DNA from: Methylobacterium sp. NMS14P
Lineage (GTDB): Bacteria; Pseudomonadota; Alphaproteobacteria; Rhizobiales; Beijerinckiaceae
Length of the DNA: 64,000 nucleotides
Assembly (NCBI RefSeq): GCF_028583545.1
Contig: NZ_CP087107.1
Span: forward strand, 186,001-250,000
Direction of reading: 5' to 3'
Both the position numbers and the translations under genes were made by a program. The notes below the pieces were generated by a model. It was not told the DNA's origin, ran no database searches, and saw only the letters and a program-made list of their open reading frames with translations. This document shows positions 25,917-36,361 of this stretch, in pieces (the stretch's first letter is position 1; each line of letters begins with the position of its first letter).

Positions 25917-26765
25917 ATGGATTCGGGAAACCGGCGGCGCGGGCGGCCGAAGGGGTTCGGCGGCGCCAAGCCGACGGCGACGATCCAGGCGCTCGACCGT
26001 GCCCTCGATGTCCTCGACGTCCTGGCGGAGGGCGACGGGCTGACCCTCTCGGAACTGGCCGGAAGGCTCGAGCAATCCGTCGCGACCATGCACCGGGTCC
26101 TCGCGACGCTCGAGCGCCGCGGCCTCGTCGAGATCAGCGCCGACAAGCAGGAGTGGCACGTCGGTGCGGACGCCTACCGGCTCGGCTCGGCGTTCCTGCG
26201 CCGCCACAACGTCGTCGAGCGGAGCCGGTCGATGATGTGGACGCTGATGCAGGAGACCGGCGAGACCTCCAATCTCGGCGTCGAGAAGGACGGCAACGTC
26301 CTGTTCGTCAGCCAGGTGGAGACCCACGAGACGATCCGCGCCTTCTTCCCGCCGGGCTCCCTGTCGCCGCTGCACGCGTCGGGCATCGGGAAGGCGCTGC
26401 TGAGCACCTACGCGCCGGCCCGGACCGAGCGCCTGTTCCGGGGCAAGACCTTCGCGCGCTTCACCGACAAGACCATCGGCTCGCTGGACCAGCTGCGCGA
26501 CGACGTCGAGGCGACCCGCCGCCGGGGCTACGCGATCGACGACGAGGAGCGGACCATCGGCATGCGCTGCGTCGCCGCCCCGATCCTCAACGTCCACGGC
26601 GAGGCCATCGCGGGGATCTCGGTGTCGGGTCCGACGCACCGGCTGTCCGACGAGAAGCTGCGCGCGATCGGCGAGCGGATGCGGAGAGGCGCCGCCGCGG
26701 TCTCGCGCGCCCTCGGCGCGCCCGCGGCGTCGACCGACGCGCCGGACGACGCCGGCCGGGACTGA
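25917..26765 (+). CDS. bhcR: IclR-family regulator of the beta-hydroxyaspartate cycle, BhcR
   Basis: A 282-residue IclR regulator. The winged HTH is at about 20-80 (LDRALDVLDVLAEGDGLTLS, LEQSVATMHRVLATLERRG) and the effector domain at about 95-265 (including LHASGIGKALLS and GYAIDDEERTIGMRCVAAP). Its divergent position next to bhcA and its family match BhcR, which binds the bhc promoter and responds to glyoxylate. The ATG at 25917 directly follows the palindrome-rich promoter. Confidence 0.9.
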   Translation: MDSGNRRRGRPKGFGGAKPTATIQALDRALDVLDVLAEGDGLTLSELAGRLEQSVATMHRVLATLERRGLVEISADKQEWHVGADAYRLGSAFLRRHNVVERSRSMMWTLMQETGETSNLGVEKDGNVLFVSQVETHETIRAFFPPGSLSPLHASGIGKALLSTYAPARTERLFRGKTFARFTDKTIGSLDQLRDDVEATRRRGYAIDDEERTIGMRCVAAPILNVHGEAIAGISVSGPTHRLSDEKLRAIGERMRRGAAAVSRALGAPAASTDAPDDAGRD

Positions 26766-26796
26766 CCGGTGGGCCCCCCGGTGCGGGGAGGCGTGA

Positions 26797-27042
26797 CTAG
26801 CGCCCGAGATGCGGGCGGCGCGGATCGACGGTGCCGACCGCCGACGCGGGCCTGCCGTCGGCGTCGAGGACGCCGGCGCGCCCGTCCGGCGCCGTCCGCG
26901 GATCCGCGACCGCCGCGCGGCCCTGGAGGCCGCCGGGCGCCGTGACCGCCGGGATGCCGGCGGGGGCGGTGAAGCTCTGCGCCAGGGCGGGCCCGGACAG
27001 GCCGATCCCGATCACGGCTCCGATCAGTCGACGAGAGGTCAT
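26797..27042 (-). CDS. Small secreted protein of unknown function
   Basis: An 81-residue protein with a clear signal peptide (MTSRRLIGAVIGIGLSGPALA, cleavage likely after residue 21) and a mature part of about 60 residues rich in Pro, Ala, Gly and Asp (for example DPRTAPDGRAGVLDADGRP). No domain is recognised. It is convergent with bhcR and stands alone. Coding is supported by the signal peptide and by the ATG at 27042 with a nearby purine-rich stretch; otherwise evidence is thin. Confidence 0.5.
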   Translation of the reverse strand: MTSRRLIGAVIGIGLSGPALAQSFTAPAGIPAVTAPGGLQGRAAVADPRTAPDGRAGVLDADGRPASAVGTVDPRRPHLGR

Positions 27043-27315
27043 GGCGGAGGTCCAGCTCTGATCTGTCGCCGGGATCATCCCGGCCGCGTTACCCCGCGAT
27101 GTGGGATCCGCGGCCCCGCGGTCCAACACGCGCTCCGACGCGCGGGCTAGCCCCCGTGCGCCCGCGCACGGCGTCGCGCATCCCGCGCCGACCCGTCCGG
27201 TGCCGCCCCGCGGCCGCGCGTCCGCCGCGCGCGGCCTCCGTGACCGTGGCGGGTAAAATTCCGGAACGGGAAAGCCGAGCTTCGAGTTGAGGGGCCGCTG
27301 AATCGGGGGCCATCC

Positions 27316-27948
27316 GTGAGACCGTCTCTCCTCGCAACGCTCGGTTTGCTGCTCGTCGCCTGCCCGCACGCGTCCAGGGCGCAGGATGCCGGGAACCCAC
27401 GCGGTGTCCAGAGCGTCCAACAAGACGTGCAGGATGTCCGGGACCTGCCCGCCGCGACCGTCGAGCCGGGCGAGCCCCGCCCGGGGCCGCCCCCACCGCT
27501 CCCGGACATCTCGGACCCGAACGGTCGGGCCGGCGAGGCCCTGAACGAGCCCGGCGAGCGCTCGGGCATCCCGAAGGCCCTGCGCTCCTCGGGGTCGAAG
27601 GCGGGCGGGCCGGCCAACGACCTCAACCCGAGCGGCCGGGCCGAGACACCGGCACCGCCGAAGGGCGACCTGGGTCGGGTCATCGCCGGCAAGGAGCTGT
27701 TCCACGGCAATTACTGCGGCACGGGTCAGCGCGGCGAGGGGCTGCCGCCGACCGACGCCCTCGACGCGGCGTGCATGCGCCACGACGCCTGCTACGACGC
27801 GGCGGGATACCGTTCGTGCGCCTGCGACGCGGTGCTGAGGCGCGAGGCCTCCGCCGTCTCGGACAGCCCGGACGCGGCGCTGGAAGTGCGGCGCCGGGCT
27901 CTGAGCGTGATCGAGGCCGCCGCCGCGATGGCGTGCCGCGCGCCCTGA
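27316..27948 (+). CDS. Secreted phospholipase A2-like protein
   Basis: A 210-residue protein with a signal peptide (cleavage likely after SRA, residue about 22), a long Pro/Gly-rich linker (about 23-125) and a C-terminal domain (about 126-210) carrying phospholipase A2 hallmarks: the calcium-loop-like YCGTGQRGEG and LDAACMRHDACYD, with the His-Asp pair at 156-157. Several Cys could form disulfides. Secreted PLA2 enzymes cleave the sn-2 acyl chain of phospholipids. The GTG at 27316 gives a complete signal peptide. Neighbours offer no functional clue; the enzymatic role is inferred from the motif only. Confidence 0.7.
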   Translation: MRPSLLATLGLLLVACPHASRAQDAGNPRGVQSVQQDVQDVRDLPAATVEPGEPRPGPPPPLPDISDPNGRAGEALNEPGERSGIPKALRSSGSKAGGPANDLNPSGRAETPAPPKGDLGRVIAGKELFHGNYCGTGQRGEGLPPTDALDAACMRHDACYDAAGYRSCACDAVLRREASAVSDSPDAALEVRRRALSVIEAAAAMACRAP

Positions 27949-28083
27949 GCGCCCGGCGCGGGGCCGGCCTGCCGTCGCCGGGCCCGCGGCGGCGCGCAAA
28001 ACCGCCCCGGTGACGCCACCATGGACTTGCATCCCGGCGCATGCCTGCTCTGACGGGCCGCTGTCGAAGTCCGGTCTCGCCCT

Positions 28084-30396
28084 TTGCCCCACCTCACCAC
28101 ATCGCAGGGTCCTGTCGCGAGCGCGGCCCGCCGCGGGGCGGGCGCGGCGCGGTGGATCGCGCCCGCGATCCTGGCCGCCGGCCTGCTCGCGACCGGTGTG
28201 AGCACCGCCCTCACCTGGCAGGCGGCGGCGCTGCGCGAGCGCCTGACCTTCGAGCACGCCACCGAGATCGAGCTGCGCACGGTCGAGGACCAGTTCCGCA
28301 CCTACACGGCCCTCCTGCGCGGCGCCGCCGGCCTGTTCGCCGCCGAGGACGACACGGTCACGCTGGCCCAGTTCCGGGCCTACGTGCAGCGGATCGAGCT
28401 GCAGCGCCTCTATCCCGGCTTCCTCGGCATCGGCTTCACGCCGACCCTGCCCGCCTCGGCGCGCGAGACGTTCGCCGCGCGCGCCGAGGCCCTGGGCGTC
28501 GAGAGGTTCCGGGTGCGGCCGCCCACCGACAACCCGATGATCAGCCCGGTCCTGTTCGCCGAGCCGCCGAACCCGCGCAACCTCGCCGCCATCGGCTACG
28601 ACGTGATGTCCGACCCGGTGCGGCGCGACATGGTCGAGCGCGCCCGCGACACCGGCCGGCCGGCCGCGTCGGCCCGCATCCAGCTCGTGCAGGAGATCGA
28701 CGCGAACAAGCAGGCGGGCTTCCTCGTCGCCATGCCGGTCTATGCCGGCGGCGCCGTGCCGCCGGACCTCGAGGACCGGCGGCGGCGCTTCCTGGGCTTC
28801 GTGTTCGGGGCCTTCCGGGCCGACGACCTGTTCAACAGCATCGTGGCGGCCGAGGCCGAGGAGGACGCGGCCTTCGCCATCTACGACGGCGCACCGAGCG
28901 AGGCGACCCTGCTGCACCGGTCGGCGCGGGTCGCCGCCGCCGGGGCGGGGCGCCTCACCCGCGAGGCGCACCTCGAGCTCGGCGGCCGCACCTGGACCGT
29001 GGCGTTCGCGCAGCGCGTCTCGCCCCGGCGCGGCTCGGCGCTGCCGGAGATCTGGCTCGTCTGCGGCGGGGGCCTGTTCGCCACCGCCCTGCTGGCCTTC
29101 GCGGCCTACCGGCAGCGCCGCACGCAGGACGAGATCCGCCAGCTCAACGCGTCGCTGGAGGCCCGCGTCGAGGAGCGGACGCGCGATCTCCGGGCGGCCG
29201 CCGACCGCCTGCGGCAGGCCGGGGAGGAGCGGGCGCGCATGGAGGAGGTGCTGCGCCAGTCGCAGAAGATGGAGGCGGTGGGCCAGCTCACCGGCGGGCT
29301 CGCGCACGACTTCAACAACCTGCTGGCGGGCATCTCGGGCTCGCTGGAGCTCATCGAGGCCCGCATCGGCCAGGGCCGGTCCAAGGATGTCGGCAAGTAC
29401 ATCGCCGCCGCCCAGGGGGCGTCCCGGCGGGCCGCGGCCCTGACCCACCGCCTGCTCGCGTTCTCGCGCCGCCAGACGCTGGCGCCCAAGGCCATCGACG
29501 CCGACCGGCTGGTCCGCGGGATGCTCGACCTGATCCAGCGTACGGTCGGGCCGAGCGTCGAGGTGCGGCACGTCGGGGCGGACGGGCTCTGGGCCGCCCT
29601 GGCGGACCCGTCCCAGCTGGAGAACGCGCTCCTGAACCTCTGCATCAACGCGCGGGACGCGATGCCGGGCGGCGGTCGGATCACCATCGAGACGGACAAC
29701 CGCTGGATCGACCGGCAGCAGGCTGAGGCGCAGGACATGCCGGAGGGGCCGTACCTGTCGCTGTGCGTGTCCGATACCGGGATCGGCATGCCGCCCGAGG
29801 TCGTCGCCCGGGCGTTCGACCCGTTCTTCACCACCAAGCCGATGGGCGAGGGCACCGGCCTCGGCCTGTCGATGATCTACGGATTCGCCAAGCAGTCGGG
29901 CGGTCAGGTCCGGATCAACTCGGCGGTCGGCCAGGGCACGAAGGTGTGCATCTACCTGCCGCGGCACTTCGGCGAGGCGGACGCGGACGGGGTCGACCCG
30001 GGCAGCGGCCGGATGGCGCAGGCCGAGGCGGGCGAGACCGTGCTGATCGTCGACGACGAGCCGACGGTGCGCATGCTGGTGACGGACGTGCTGAGCGACC
30101 TCGGCTACACGGCGATCGAGGCGGCGGACGGCGCGGGCGGGCTGAGCGTGCTGCAGTCCGGCGCGCGGATCGACCTGCTCGTCACGGATGTCGGCCTGCC
30201 CGGCGGCATGAACGGGCGCCAGATGGCGGACGCCGCCCGGGTCGGCCGACCGGACCTGAAGGTGCTGTTCATCACCGGCTTCGCCGAGACCGCGCTGCCG
30301 GGCGACGGGCGTCTCGAGCCCGGCATGGCGGTGCTGACCAAGCCGTTCGCCGTGGAGGCCCTGGCCGCCCGCATCCGCGAGATGATCGCGCGCTGA
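28084..30396 (+). CDS. Membrane hybrid histidine kinase with CHASE domain and receiver
   Basis: A 770-residue sensor. It has a transmembrane helix near 28-48, a periplasmic CHASE-type domain (about 75-290, with YPGFLGIGFTP), a second transmembrane helix near 322-342, a coiled linker, a histidine kinase core with His408 in GLAHDFNNLLAG, an ATPase domain (NARDAMPGGG, DTGIGM, GTGLGLSM), and a C-terminal receiver with phospho-acceptor Asp702 in LLVTDVGLPGG. The signal is unknown. No output regulator is adjacent. The start is a TTG at 28084; it is chosen because it leaves a short basic leader before the first helix, but other starts are possible. Confidence 0.9.
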   Translation: MPHLTTSQGPVASAARRGAGAARWIAPAILAAGLLATGVSTALTWQAAALRERLTFEHATEIELRTVEDQFRTYTALLRGAAGLFAAEDDTVTLAQFRAYVQRIELQRLYPGFLGIGFTPTLPASARETFAARAEALGVERFRVRPPTDNPMISPVLFAEPPNPRNLAAIGYDVMSDPVRRDMVERARDTGRPAASARIQLVQEIDANKQAGFLVAMPVYAGGAVPPDLEDRRRRFLGFVFGAFRADDLFNSIVAAEAEEDAAFAIYDGAPSEATLLHRSARVAAAGAGRLTREAHLELGGRTWTVAFAQRVSPRRGSALPEIWLVCGGGLFATALLAFAAYRQRRTQDEIRQLNASLEARVEERTRDLRAAADRLRQAGEERARMEEVLRQSQKMEAVGQLTGGLAHDFNNLLAGISGSLELIEARIGQGRSKDVGKYIAAAQGASRRAAALTHRLLAFSRRQTLAPKAIDADRLVRGMLDLIQRTVGPSVEVRHVGADGLWAALADPSQLENALLNLCINARDAMPGGGRITIETDNRWIDRQQAEAQDMPEGPYLSLCVSDTGIGMPPEVVARAFDPFFTTKPMGEGTGLGLSMIYGFAKQSGGQVRINSAVGQGTKVCIYLPRHFGEADADGVDPGSGRMAQAEAGETVLIVDDEPTVRMLVTDVLSDLGYTAIEAADGAGGLSVLQSGARIDLLVTDVGLPGGMNGRQMADAARVGRPDLKVLFITGFAETALPGDGRLEPGMAVLTKPFAVEALAARIREMIAR

Positions 30397-30540
30397 GCCG
30401 GGCCGGCCTCGACGGCGGCGCATCGCCGCTCTCGGACGTGCGCCGGATCGGCGCAGGGTGCCCTCGGTCGGTACGGCCGCGGCCACCGCCGCCCTGCCAT
30501 TCGTTGAGATCGCGGCCCCGGAGGCCTATGCAGGGGCACC

Positions 30541-32580
<2,040 letters not shown>

Positions 32581-32595
32581 CGGTTCGTGACGGGT

Positions 32596-32627
32596 CCGGC
32601 GCGCGGTAACGCATTGATACGCGCCGG
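32596..32627. terminator. Possible terminator after the radical SAM gene
   Basis: An 8-bp perfect stem CCGGCGCG / CGCGCCGG with a 16-base loop follows the stop at 32580 by 15 bases. There is no T-tract and the loop is long, so this is a weak call. Confidence 0.3.
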
Positions 32628-32684
32628 CCATATTGCCGCGCGGCCGACCCGTCAGCCTCACCGGCGATCGACACGGAGGTCGCG

Positions 32685-33029
32685 ATGGCTGTCGCCTGCC
32701 CTGTTCTGACGCCCGAAGAGCGCAAGGCGTCCGAGATCCTGGACGCCGCGCAGCGCGCGATGATGGAGACGGTGCACGCGGCGGTGGCGGAGGCCGCCGC
32801 GCGGGTGCGCCAGCAGAATCTCGACGCCGGCCTCGACCTCGCCCCGCCGCCCCGGGCCTATTTCGAGTCCGTGGTGCACCAGCGGATGTACCTGACGCTC
32901 TGCGGGGCGGCGGTCGGCACGTTCGCGGGCGGCGATGCCAGGACGGCGATCGGCCTCATCCGGAATCAGCAGCTGATCGCCAACCGCTACTGGGCGGCCG
33001 GGATCGCGGTGACGCCGAGGGCGCCGTGA
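32685..33029 (+). CDS. Small helical protein coupled to the degenerate M20 protein
   Basis: A 114-residue protein, predicted mostly alpha-helical (EERKASEILDAAQRAMMETV, AVAEAAARVRQQN) with no signal peptide or recognised domain. Its TGA stop overlaps the GTG start of the next gene (GTGA, 33026-33029), so the two are translationally coupled. A GGAGG sequence lies upstream of the ATG at 32685. The coupling suggests a functional partnership with the M20-like protein; no function can be assigned. Confidence 0.7.
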   Translation: MAVACPVLTPEERKASEILDAAQRAMMETVHAAVAEAAARVRQQNLDAGLDLAPPPRAYFESVVHQRMYLTLCGAAVGTFAGGDARTAIGLIRNQQLIANRYWAAGIAVTPRAP

Positions 33030-34279
33030 CGGCGGCGCCCGTGAGCGCCGCCGGGATCGTTCTGGCGCGCGTCGCGCGGCTCGCCGGGATCAGTGCGTAC
33101 CCGTGGACCCTGACGCGGCGCGTCTACAGCCCGCAGCAGGCCGAGGCCGAGGCGCTCGTCCTCGGCTGGATGGCGGAGGCCGGCCTGTCGGCCCGGCGCG
33201 ATCCCGCCGGCAACCTCGTCGGCCGGATCGAGGGCGCGGTCCCGGGCGGCCCGGCCGTCGTCGTCGGGGGCCACGTCGACACGCGCGAGGATGCCGGCCG
33301 CTACGACGGGACGCTCGGCGTCCTGATCGGCATCGCCGCCGTCGAGCGCCTGCTCCGGCACGGACCGCCGCCGCGCCACGCGGTCGAGGTCGTCGCCTTC
33401 GTCGCGGACGCGGCCGGCCGGTTCGGTCCCCGGCAGCTCGGCAGCCGGGCCGTGGTGGGGCGGCTCGCCCCGGACGCGCTGAACTGGGACGACGCCTACG
33501 GTGTCACCCTGCGTCGCGCCCTGGAGGCGCACGGGCTCGACCCGGCGCGCCTCGCGAGCGCGCGCCGGGCCCCCGACGCGATTCTGGCCTATCTCGAAAT
33601 CGCCGCCGAGGCCGGCCCCGTGCTGGAGCGATCGGGAGCGCCGGTCGGGATCGTGCCGGCCCTGTCGGAATCGACGATGCTCCGGGTCACGCTGACGGGC
33701 GCCGCCGTCGACGCGGCGGCGAACCCGATGCCGGGCCGGCGGGACGCCCTGGCCGGGGCGGCCGAATGCGTCCTCGCCGCCGAGCGCGTCGGCCTGGCGC
33801 GGGAACGGGTCACAGTCACGGTCATGCGCCTCGACGTCGAGCCGCTGCTGACCTTCGTGGTCGCGGGGTCCGCGACACTGGGAGTCCGCGTCGACTCCGA
33901 CGACGACGATGCGCGGCGCGCCGCCGTGGCGGAGCTGGCCGCGGCGCTCGAGGCGGTCGCGGCGCGGCGCCGGCTCGGGATCACCGTCGAGCGCAGCGTC
34001 GACCCCGACGCCACCCGGTGCGATCCCGGTCTGGTCCGCCTGTTCGAGGAGGCCGTCGCGGCTTCGGGACACCGCGCCGTGCGGCTGGCGCAGGGCGTGA
34101 CCACCGACGCGTCCCACATGGCCCTGCTCGGACCGATCGGCCTCGCGCTGATCCGGTGTCGCGGCGGCGTCGGCTGGGGGGCGGCGGGGACCGTCGACCC
34201 GCAAGACGTCGCGGTCGGCCTCGACGTGCTGACCGAGGTCGTCGGCGCGCTCGCGGGCGGACGCTTCAGCCCGCTTTGA
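33026..34279 (+). CDS. M20-fold amidohydrolase homologue lacking catalytic residues
   Basis: A 417-residue protein that follows allantoate amidohydrolase/carbamoylase sequences from end to end but has lost much of the active site. GGHVDT (His83) and RYDG are kept. However, the usual DEEG (catalytic base plus bridging metal ligand) reads ADAA in VAFVADAAGRFG, the usual HIEQG reads AAEAG in YLEIAAEAGPVLE, the dimer-side His of HAG reads DAA in AVDAAANPM, and the C-terminal GAGHDA reads GVTTDA. The frame is intact and length is normal, so it looks like a maintained pseudoenzyme. It is coupled to the small helical gene upstream and overlaps the convergent HxlR gene by 14 bases. Confidence 0.8.
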   Translation: MTAAPVSAAGIVLARVARLAGISAYPWTLTRRVYSPQQAEAEALVLGWMAEAGLSARRDPAGNLVGRIEGAVPGGPAVVVGGHVDTREDAGRYDGTLGVLIGIAAVERLLRHGPPPRHAVEVVAFVADAAGRFGPRQLGSRAVVGRLAPDALNWDDAYGVTLRRALEAHGLDPARLASARRAPDAILAYLEIAAEAGPVLERSGAPVGIVPALSESTMLRVTLTGAAVDAAANPMPGRRDALAGAAECVLAAERVGLARERVTVTVMRLDVEPLLTFVVAGSATLGVRVDSDDDDARRAAVAELAAALEAVAARRRLGITVERSVDPDATRCDPGLVRLFEEAVAASGHRAVRLAQGVTTDASHMALLGPIGLALIRCRGGVGWGAAGTVDPQDVAVGLDVLTEVVGALAGGRFSPL

Positions 34280-34958
34280 CCGGCAGGGTGAAGAGCTCGA
34301 TGAAAGATCGCGCCAAGTCGACCGACCCCGCGACGGCGAGCGTGCCGCCGGCGCCGTCCCGGTCCAGGGGCGCCTTGCCGTAGATCGTGCGGCGCAGCGC
34401 CATCGTGTCGCCTGTGAAAGCGAGGTCGGGTGCCTCCGCGACGCCCCGGCGGACGCGGATCTCGCCGCCCGCCAGCGTCGCGACGAAATCCTCGCCGGGG
34501 AAGTGGAACGCGACCGTCGCCGACAGCGCCGCCGCCCGCCCGCGGTCGACCAGGGCCTGAAGCGACATCATGGCCGACGCCGCCGACATGAACAGGCTCG
34601 GGTCGTGCCGCGGTGAGCGGGCGGCCCAGCGGCCCAGGTCGCGCATCAGGGGCGCGGCCTCGCGGCCCCAGTCGGTGAGATCGTAGACCTGCACGTTGGC
34701 CGGCGACGGCAGCCGGTACCGCAGGACGATGCCCGCAGCCTCCAGGCTCTCGAGCCGCTGCGTCAGCACGTTCGCGCTGATCCCCGGCAGGTTCGCCCGG
34801 ACCTCGCCGAAGCGGCGGGGGCCGTAGACCAATTCGCGCATGATCAGCAGCGACCAGCGCTCGCCGATGAACTCCAGCGCGAGGGCCGTGCCGCAGGCAT
34901 CGTCGTACAGGCGCTCGCGCGGCCCGGGTGCCCGCTCGGTTATTTTTTCTGACTTCAT
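34266..34958 (-). CDS. HxlR-family regulator with SCP2-like C-terminal domain
   Basis: A 230-residue regulator. Residues about 20-115 form the HxlR winged HTH (ALEFIGERWSLLIMRELVYG, GISANVLTQRLESLEAAGI), and the C-terminal half (about 125-228) resembles a sterol-carrier-like binding domain that may sense a hydrophobic ligand. It is divergent from the VOC-VOC-reductase cluster starting at 35058, which it probably controls. Its 3' end overlaps the convergent M20-like gene. The start at 34958 follows an AT-rich promoter segment. Confidence 0.88.
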   Translation of the reverse strand: MKSEKITERAPGPRERLYDDACGTALALEFIGERWSLLIMRELVYGPRRFGEVRANLPGISANVLTQRLESLEAAGIVLRYRLPSPANVQVYDLTDWGREAAPLMRDLGRWAARSPRHDPSLFMSAASAMMSLQALVDRGRAAALSATVAFHFPGEDFVATLAGGEIRVRRGVAEAPDLAFTGDTMALRRTIYGKAPLDRDGAGGTLAVAGSVDLARSFIELFTLPVKAG

Positions 34959-35057
34959 GGTTGCTTTGTGTAATCGAGAATGCGAGCCTGGGCAAAGCGG
35001 GGCCGTAGGGGGCGCCGCGAAGCGGCCGCAGCGCCGATTGTCACGGAGGAGCGCCCG

Positions 35058-35849
35058 ATGCCACCCGTCGAGGGGACCCCGATCTGGTTCGAGCTGAACG
35101 CGTCCGACCCGGACGCCGCGCAGGCCTTCTACGAGGCGGTCGCCGGCTGGCGCGTCGCGCCGTCGCCGATGCCCGAGCACGGCGGCTACCGGATCGCGGA
35201 GGCCGACGGCGCGCCCGTGGCCGGCATCCGGCAGCCGATGCCCGAGGCGCCCGGTCTTCCGGGCTGGGCGGTCTACCTCGCGACGCGGGACGTCGACGCC
35301 CTCGCGGCCCGCGCGGTCGATCTCGGCGGCGCGGTCCGGTTCGGGCCGGTCGACATCCCCCATGTCGGCCGCTTCGCCATGGTGAGCGACCCGCAGGGCG
35401 TGGTCTTCGCCGTGATGGACCCGGCCAATCCCGGCGAGAGCCGGGCCTTCGGCCCGGTGCCCCTCGGGACGGAGCGGACCCGCGGCCACGGCGTCTGGAT
35501 CGAGCTCGCCACCCCCGATCCCGCGGCGGCCCTCGCCTTCTACGGGGCGCTCTTCGGCTGGGAGAAGCTCGGGGCCATGCCGATGGGCGAGATGGGCGAG
35601 TACGCCTTCATCGGCCGGGGCGACCTGCGCCCCGGCGCGGTGATGTCGAGCGCAGCGACCGGCGCGCCGGCCCGGTGGAACTGGTACATCCACGTCGCCG
35701 ACATCGATGCCGCGCTCGCGACGGTCCGGGACGGGGGCGGCACGGTCCTCCAGGGGCCCGACCCGATCCCCGGAGGCAGCTTCTCGGCCAACATCGCCGA
35801 TCCGGCGGGCAACCGGCTCGGGCTGGCCGGCCCGCGCCGCGCGTCGTGA
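35058..35849 (+). CDS. Two-domain VOC (glyoxalase-fold) protein
   Basis: This 263-residue protein has two VOC repeats: residues about 5-125 (GTPIWFELNASDPDAAQAFY) and about 138-260 (GVWIELATPDPAAALAFYGA). Such proteins include glyoxalase I, dioxygenases and antibiotic-binding proteins; the substrate here is unknown. The ATG at 35058 has a GGAGG seven bases upstream. It is the first gene of the cluster divergent from the HxlR regulator, followed after 11 bases by another VOC gene. Confidence 0.88.
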   Translation: MPPVEGTPIWFELNASDPDAAQAFYEAVAGWRVAPSPMPEHGGYRIAEADGAPVAGIRQPMPEAPGLPGWAVYLATRDVDALAARAVDLGGAVRFGPVDIPHVGRFAMVSDPQGVVFAVMDPANPGESRAFGPVPLGTERTRGHGVWIELATPDPAAALAFYGALFGWEKLGAMPMGEMGEYAFIGRGDLRPGAVMSSAATGAPARWNWYIHVADIDAALATVRDGGGTVLQGPDPIPGGSFSANIADPAGNRLGLAGPRRAS

Positions 35850-35860
35850 GGGGCCCGATC

Positions 35861-36361
35861 ATGGCGAGCGACACGCTGACGACCTGCCTGTGGTTCGACC
35901 ACGGCGAGGCGCGCAGGGCCGCGGACTTCTACGCCGCGACCTTCCCCGACAGCCATGTCGGCGCCCCCATGAACGCCCCGTCGGATTACCCGGGCGGGTC
36001 CGCGGGCGACGAGCTCACGGTCGCGTTCACGGTGCTCGGCCGGCCGTTCGTCGGCCTGAACGGCGGCCCCGCCTTCCGGGCCAATCAGGCGGTCAGCTTC
36101 ATGGTGCTGACCGAGGATCAGGCGGAGACCGACCGGTACTGGGACGCCATCGTGGGCCACGGCGGCGCGGAGAGCCAGTGCGGCTGGTGCACCGACCGCT
36201 GGGGCTTCTCCTGGCAGATCACCCCGCGCGCGCTCCTGCGCGCCAACAGCCACCCCGACAGGGTCGCGGCCCGGCGCGCGTTCGAGGCCATGATGACCAT
36301 GCGCCGGATCGACATCGCCCGGATCGAGGCCGCCCTCCGCGGGGACTCCGCCCATGCGTAA
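35861..36361 (+). CDS. PhnB-like VOC protein
   Basis: A 166-residue protein of the PhnB/3-demethylubiquinone methyltransferase-like VOC branch, with the typical TTCLWFDHGEARRAADFYAA start, FVGLNGGPAFRANQAVSFMV and CGWCTDRWGFSWQITPRAL. The biochemical role of this branch is largely undefined. Its end overlaps the next gene by eight bases, indicating an operon. Confidence 0.88.
   Translation: MASDTLTTCLWFDHGEARRAADFYAATFPDSHVGAPMNAPSDYPGGSAGDELTVAFTVLGRPFVGLNGGPAFRANQAVSFMVLTEDQAETDRYWDAIVGHGGAESQCGWCTDRWGFSWQITPRALLRANSHPDRVAARRAFEAMMTMRRIDIARIEAALRGDSAHA

Noticed and set aside
26797..30486. A 1229-residue minus-strand frame opposite the histidine kinase and PLA2-like gene
   Set aside because: Only its last 81 codons look like a protein with a signal peptide. 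The rest mirrors the kinase coding sequence.
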